From RGIG1918 sp045536045 (GTDB lineage Bacteria > Cyanobacteriota > Vampirovibrionia > Gastranaerophilales > Gastranaerophilaceae), in assembly GCA_045536045.1 (NCBI GenBank), contig JAZSMU010000006.1, positions 7,640-71,639 on the forward strand: DNA of 64,000 nucleotides, given 5' to 3'. Within the stretch, counting starts at the first letter, position 1. Each line of letters begins with the position of its first letter. The position numbers and the translations under genes were made by a program. Below the pieces are notes generated by a model. That model ran no database searches. It was not told the DNA's origin and saw only the letters and a list, made by a program, of their open reading frames with translations. Positions 61,497 through 64,000 of this stretch are shown in pieces.

Positions 61497-61553
61497 GTGA
61501 AATTCTCTCTATCTTAGGCTTGACTGGCATTTTGCCATACGAAATCATTTCAC
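61497..61553 (-). promoter_or_regulatory. Structured rpsB leader, candidate autoregulatory RNA element
   Basis: In the minus-strand leader a long-range stem GTGAAAT/ATTTCAC (61553-61547 with 61503-61497, 7 bp, perfect) encloses a hairpin TGGCA-AAA-TGCCA (61537-61525). A TATAAT box on the minus strand at 61570-61565 would start the RNA just before the first arm. The closing arm ends about 27 bases before the rpsB ATG and about 13 bases before its GGAG. Confidence 0.5.
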
Positions 61554-61616
61554 ACTAAAATTTTATTATAAAAATATTATTTTGCAAATTTCAGTTATTA
61601 ATAAAAATTTTTATAT

Positions 61617-61622
61617 TATAAT
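61617..61622 (+). promoter_or_regulatory. -10 box of leuA
   Basis: TATAAT 24 bases before the leuA ATG, with GGAG 8 bases before the start. The leader is too short for an attenuator or T-box. Confidence 0.45.
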
Positions 61623-61646
61623 ATTATCAAGTTTGGAGAAAAATTT

Positions 61647-63155
61647 ATGCAGAAACCGTTTTTTTATGACATTACACTTAGGGATGGAAATCAATCTTTA
61701 AAAAAACCTTGGAATATTGAAGAAAAATTATATATATTCAATCTTTTAAAAGAGCTAGGTGTTCAAGCAGTTGAAGCTGGTTTTCCTGCGGCTTCGGAAA
61801 TGGATTTTGAAGGTGTTCAAAAAATAGCAGAAATTGCTCCAGATAACATTGTTATTTCTGCTTTGGCAAGATGTGTTAAATCTGATATTCAAAGAGCATA
61901 TGAAGCAATTAAATCTGCTCCTAAAAAAAGAATTCACACTTTTATTACACTTAGCCCATTTCATATGGAGCACGTTTTGAAAAAATCTCCAGACGAAGTT
62001 AGAAAATCTGCAATTGAGGGTGTTAGATTTGCAAAAGAAATTATAGAAGATGGCGAAGTTCAATTCTCTGTTGAGCACTTTGGAGATTGTGCTTCAAATT
62101 TAGATTTTGTAATTGAAAGTTTAAAAGAAATTGTTGAAGCAGGTGCAACCACAATTAATCTTCCAAACACTGTTGAAAGATATCGCCCACAACGATTTTT
62201 AGATATGGTAGAAAAAGTTAGAGCTTCTCTTCCAGATTATGTTACTGTTGCTGTTCACAACCATAATGACTTGGGTATGGCTACTGCAACTACTGTTGAA
62301 AGCTATTTTAGAGGAGCAGAACAACTTGAATGCTCTTTAAACGGCTTAGGCGAAAGAGCTGGAAACACAAACCTATACGAAGTTGCAATTGCTCTTCATA
62401 ATTCAGATGTTGATGTTCCTTTAAATTTATCTAAAATTTATGAGCTTGCAATTGAAATTGCACAAATGTCTGGAGTTGAAATAGCCGAAAAAGCACCTTT
62501 AATTGGTCCAGATTCTTTGGCTCATAGAAGTGGAATACATCAAGACGGAGCACTTAAAACCAAAGATATGGAAATGGGTGCATATCGCCCTATTAACCCA
62601 ACTTTAATTGGCAGAAATGATAGCGATAAAATTGCATTTACTTCTCAATCTGGCAAAACTGCCATTTTTGAAATTATCAAAGCTGAAGGTTATCCAATTA
62701 CACTTAAAGAAGCTATTAGAATTGCACCTTTTGCAAAAGAATTAGCAGAAATTATTGGCGAAGTTAATGTTGAAAAATTAATCGGCATATATATAAATCA
62801 TGTTCTTGATGTTAAAGGTAAATTTGACTTTATTGATTTTACAAAATTGAACGAAAATTTATATGAACTTAAATTTATGTATAACAACAATTTCTACATG
62901 AAAAAAGGCGAAGGCAATGGACCTGTGGCATGTTGTTTAGACGCTTTGAAAAAGGCTGGCTTTGAACAAAAACTTGTTCACTATGAACAATTTGCACTAG
63001 ATGAACATTTACTAGGTTCTTCAGCTAAAGCCATGAGTGTTATTCATCTTCAAGCAAATGACGAAGAGCCTATTATTGCAAGAGCAGTTGATAATAACAC
63101 TGCAACTGCCAATGTTAAAGCAATATTTAATGGTATGAATTTATTATATAAATAA
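61647..63155 (+). CDS. leuA: 2-isopropylmalate synthase
   Basis: First committed step of leucine synthesis. 502 residues: catalytic TIM barrel with ITLRDGNQSLKKPW, EAGFPAASEMDF, the metal motif VAVHNHNDLGMATA, and LNGLGERAGNTNLYE, then linker and a C-terminal regulatory-like domain (about 390-500). Related homocitrate and citramalate synthases share these motifs; the first loop (RDGNQS) and overall similarity favour LeuA. It is monocistronic, since rpoB has its own promoter. Confidence 0.9.
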   Translation: MQKPFFYDITLRDGNQSLKKPWNIEEKLYIFNLLKELGVQAVEAGFPAASEMDFEGVQKIAEIAPDNIVISALARCVKSDIQRAYEAIKSAPKKRIHTFITLSPFHMEHVLKKSPDEVRKSAIEGVRFAKEIIEDGEVQFSVEHFGDCASNLDFVIESLKEIVEAGATTINLPNTVERYRPQRFLDMVEKVRASLPDYVTVAVHNHNDLGMATATTVESYFRGAEQLECSLNGLGERAGNTNLYEVAIALHNSDVDVPLNLSKIYELAIEIAQMSGVEIAEKAPLIGPDSLAHRSGIHQDGALKTKDMEMGAYRPINPTLIGRNDSDKIAFTSQSGKTAIFEIIKAEGYPITLKEAIRIAPFAKELAEIIGEVNVEKLIGIYINHVLDVKGKFDFIDFTKLNENLYELKFMYNNNFYMKKGEGNGPVACCLDALKKAGFEQKLVHYEQFALDEHLLGSSAKAMSVIHLQANDEEPIIARAVDNNTATANVKAIFNGMNLLYK

Positions 63156-63213
63156 TTTTTTAAGAGTTAATTTTAAAGAATTATAAAAAAATATAAAAAT
63201 TCAATAATTCTGC

Positions 63214-63241
63214 TTGACTATGAATCTTGATTAGATATGAT
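63214..63241 (+). promoter_or_regulatory. Strong promoter of rpoB
   Basis: TTGACT (63214-63219), 16-base spacer, TATGAT (63236-63241); predicted start near 63249, giving a leader of about 72 bases with AGAGGT before the ATG. The best -35/-10 pair seen in the window. Confidence 0.75.
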
Positions 63242-63320
63242 TGTAAAAGTCAAACTAGCATGACTACGACTATAAAATATTAGAGAAAAGCACTATTTAC
63301 ATTATATTAGAGGTATTTGA

Positions 63321-64000
63321 ATGGCAACACAAGAATATGCACCAAGAGTTACTCCAATGGGTATTCCCGCAACCAGATTGGACGACTTGCCTGATTTAAT
63401 TGAAGTTCAGAAAAAGTCTTTTGAATGGTTTTTAAAAGAAGGGTTAAAAGAGGAGTTACTCTCATTTTCGCCTATTAAAGATTACACTGGAAGATTAGAA
63501 CTACATTTTCTTCCACAGTATACTTTTGATAGCCCAAAATATTCAATTGAAGAAGCTAGAATCCATGACGCAACTTATGCAAAACAACTACATGTTATGA
63601 TGCGTCTTGTTAATCGTGATTCTGGTGAAATTAAAGAACAAGAAGTTTACATCGGCGACATCCCTACAATGACTGACAAAGGTACTTTCATTGTAAACGG
63701 TGCAGAACGTGTTATCGTTTCTCAAATCGTTCGTTCTCCTGGTATTTACTACAAAAAAGAAGTATCTCCAACAGGAAAACGTTTATACAACGCAACATTA
63801 ATTCCAAACCGTGGAGCATGGTTAAAAATTGAAACAGATTCTAACGACTTAATTTACGTTAAAATTGACAAAAACAGAAAAATCCTAGCAACTACATTAT
63901 TAAAAGCTTTAGGTATTGCTCCAAGCGAAATGGAATCTTTGTTTACTCACTTTGAATTTTTGAGAAAAACATTAGAAAAAGATACTACAACATCAACAGA
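63321..64000 (+). CDS. rpoB: RNA polymerase beta subunit, N-terminal part (runs off window)
   Basis: 226 codons are visible. The N-terminus matches RpoB: LPDLIEVQKKSFEWFLKEGL, the beta-protrusion motifs YIGDIPTMTDKGTFIVNGAE and RVIVSQIVRSPGIYY, then SPTGKRLYNATLIPNRGAWL. These bases use more C-ending codons than neighbouring genes, as expected for a highly expressed gene. AGAGGT lies before ATG 63321. Upstream is leuA, not rplJL. Confidence 0.97.
   Translation, partial: MATQEYAPRVTPMGIPATRLDDLPDLIEVQKKSFEWFLKEGLKEELLSFSPIKDYTGRLELHFLPQYTFDSPKYSIEEARIHDATYAKQLHVMMRLVNRDSGEIKEQEVYIGDIPTMTDKGTFIVNGAERVIVSQIVRSPGIYYKKEVSPTGKRLYNATLIPNRGAWLKIETDSNDLIYVKIDKNRKILATTLLKALGIAPSEMESLFTHFEFLRKTLEKDTTTST

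Overview
This is a dense, AT-rich (roughly 30% GC by eye) bacterial chromosome segment with about 61 protein genes, no gap longer than about 250 bases, and no rRNA, tRNA, CRISPR or insertion sequence that I could see. The cell looks Gram-negative: lipid A synthesis (lpxB), a heptosyltransferase-like GT9 enzyme, and several exported proteins. It also looks motile, with the five flagellar export-gate proteins FliP, FliQ, FliR, FlhB and FlhA, plus a PilT ATPase. The best guess for lineage is a non-photosynthetic cyanobacterial relative of the Gastranaerophilales/Melainabacteria (Vampirovibrionia) type. This rests on base composition, the flagellar and LPS genes, R-L-x-R-[IL]-E-x-x-x-F-G repeat proteins, and proteins carrying a short N-terminal Phe-Lys/Gly motif. 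It is an inference that only a search can settle.

Layout. 1-5.5 kb (minus): ribD (cut by the window edge), a CpaE-like receiver/MinD ATPase, ruvB, a DnaJ-like protein, a GT9 glycosyltransferase and a small unknown gene. 5.7-9.5 kb (plus): grpE-dnaJ, a secreted beta-propeller and an O-methyltransferase. 9.6-16.4 kb: a secreted repeat protein, a large phosphohexomutase, divergent trxA/nth, then ilvD and a zinc alcohol dehydrogenase. 16.4-23.4 kb: queE, a second DnaJ-like protein, a sugar nucleotidyltransferase, an alpha-helical repeat protein, deoB and a PLP decarboxylase. 23.4-28.5 kb: ligA, a SIMPL protein, an ABC exporter and a Nudix hydrolase. 28.6-34.1 kb is the most obscure part: a coiled-coil protein, a HerA-like protein without a P-loop but with a UvrD-type tail, a stand-alone OLD-type TOPRIM protein, and a putative papain-fold cysteine protease.

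34.1-44.1 kb holds tatD, tlyA, recO, a degenerate sirtuin-like protein, pilT, rmuC, gloA, fliR, lpxB, a CDP-alcohol phosphatidyltransferase and trmL. 44.2-50.7 kb holds malQ, nnrD, fliQ, fliP, a radical SAM protein and an AI-2E family permease. 50.8-59.7 kb is one long plus-strand run: lysA, cdaA, flhB, flhA, a PilZ protein, a small membrane protein, a histidine kinase and an HD-GYP response regulator. It brings flagellar export together with c-di-AMP synthesis and c-di-GMP sensing and degradation. 59.8-64 kb holds rpsB-tsf behind a structured leader, leuA, and the start of rpoB behind its own strong promoter.

The most striking regulatory pattern is that ten genes that start transcription units have a sigma-70 type -10 box ending only 6-7 bases before the ATG, with no Shine-Dalgarno sequence. 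This predicts leaderless mRNAs. Genes inside operons, and some with longer leaders, carry ordinary GGAG-type sites.
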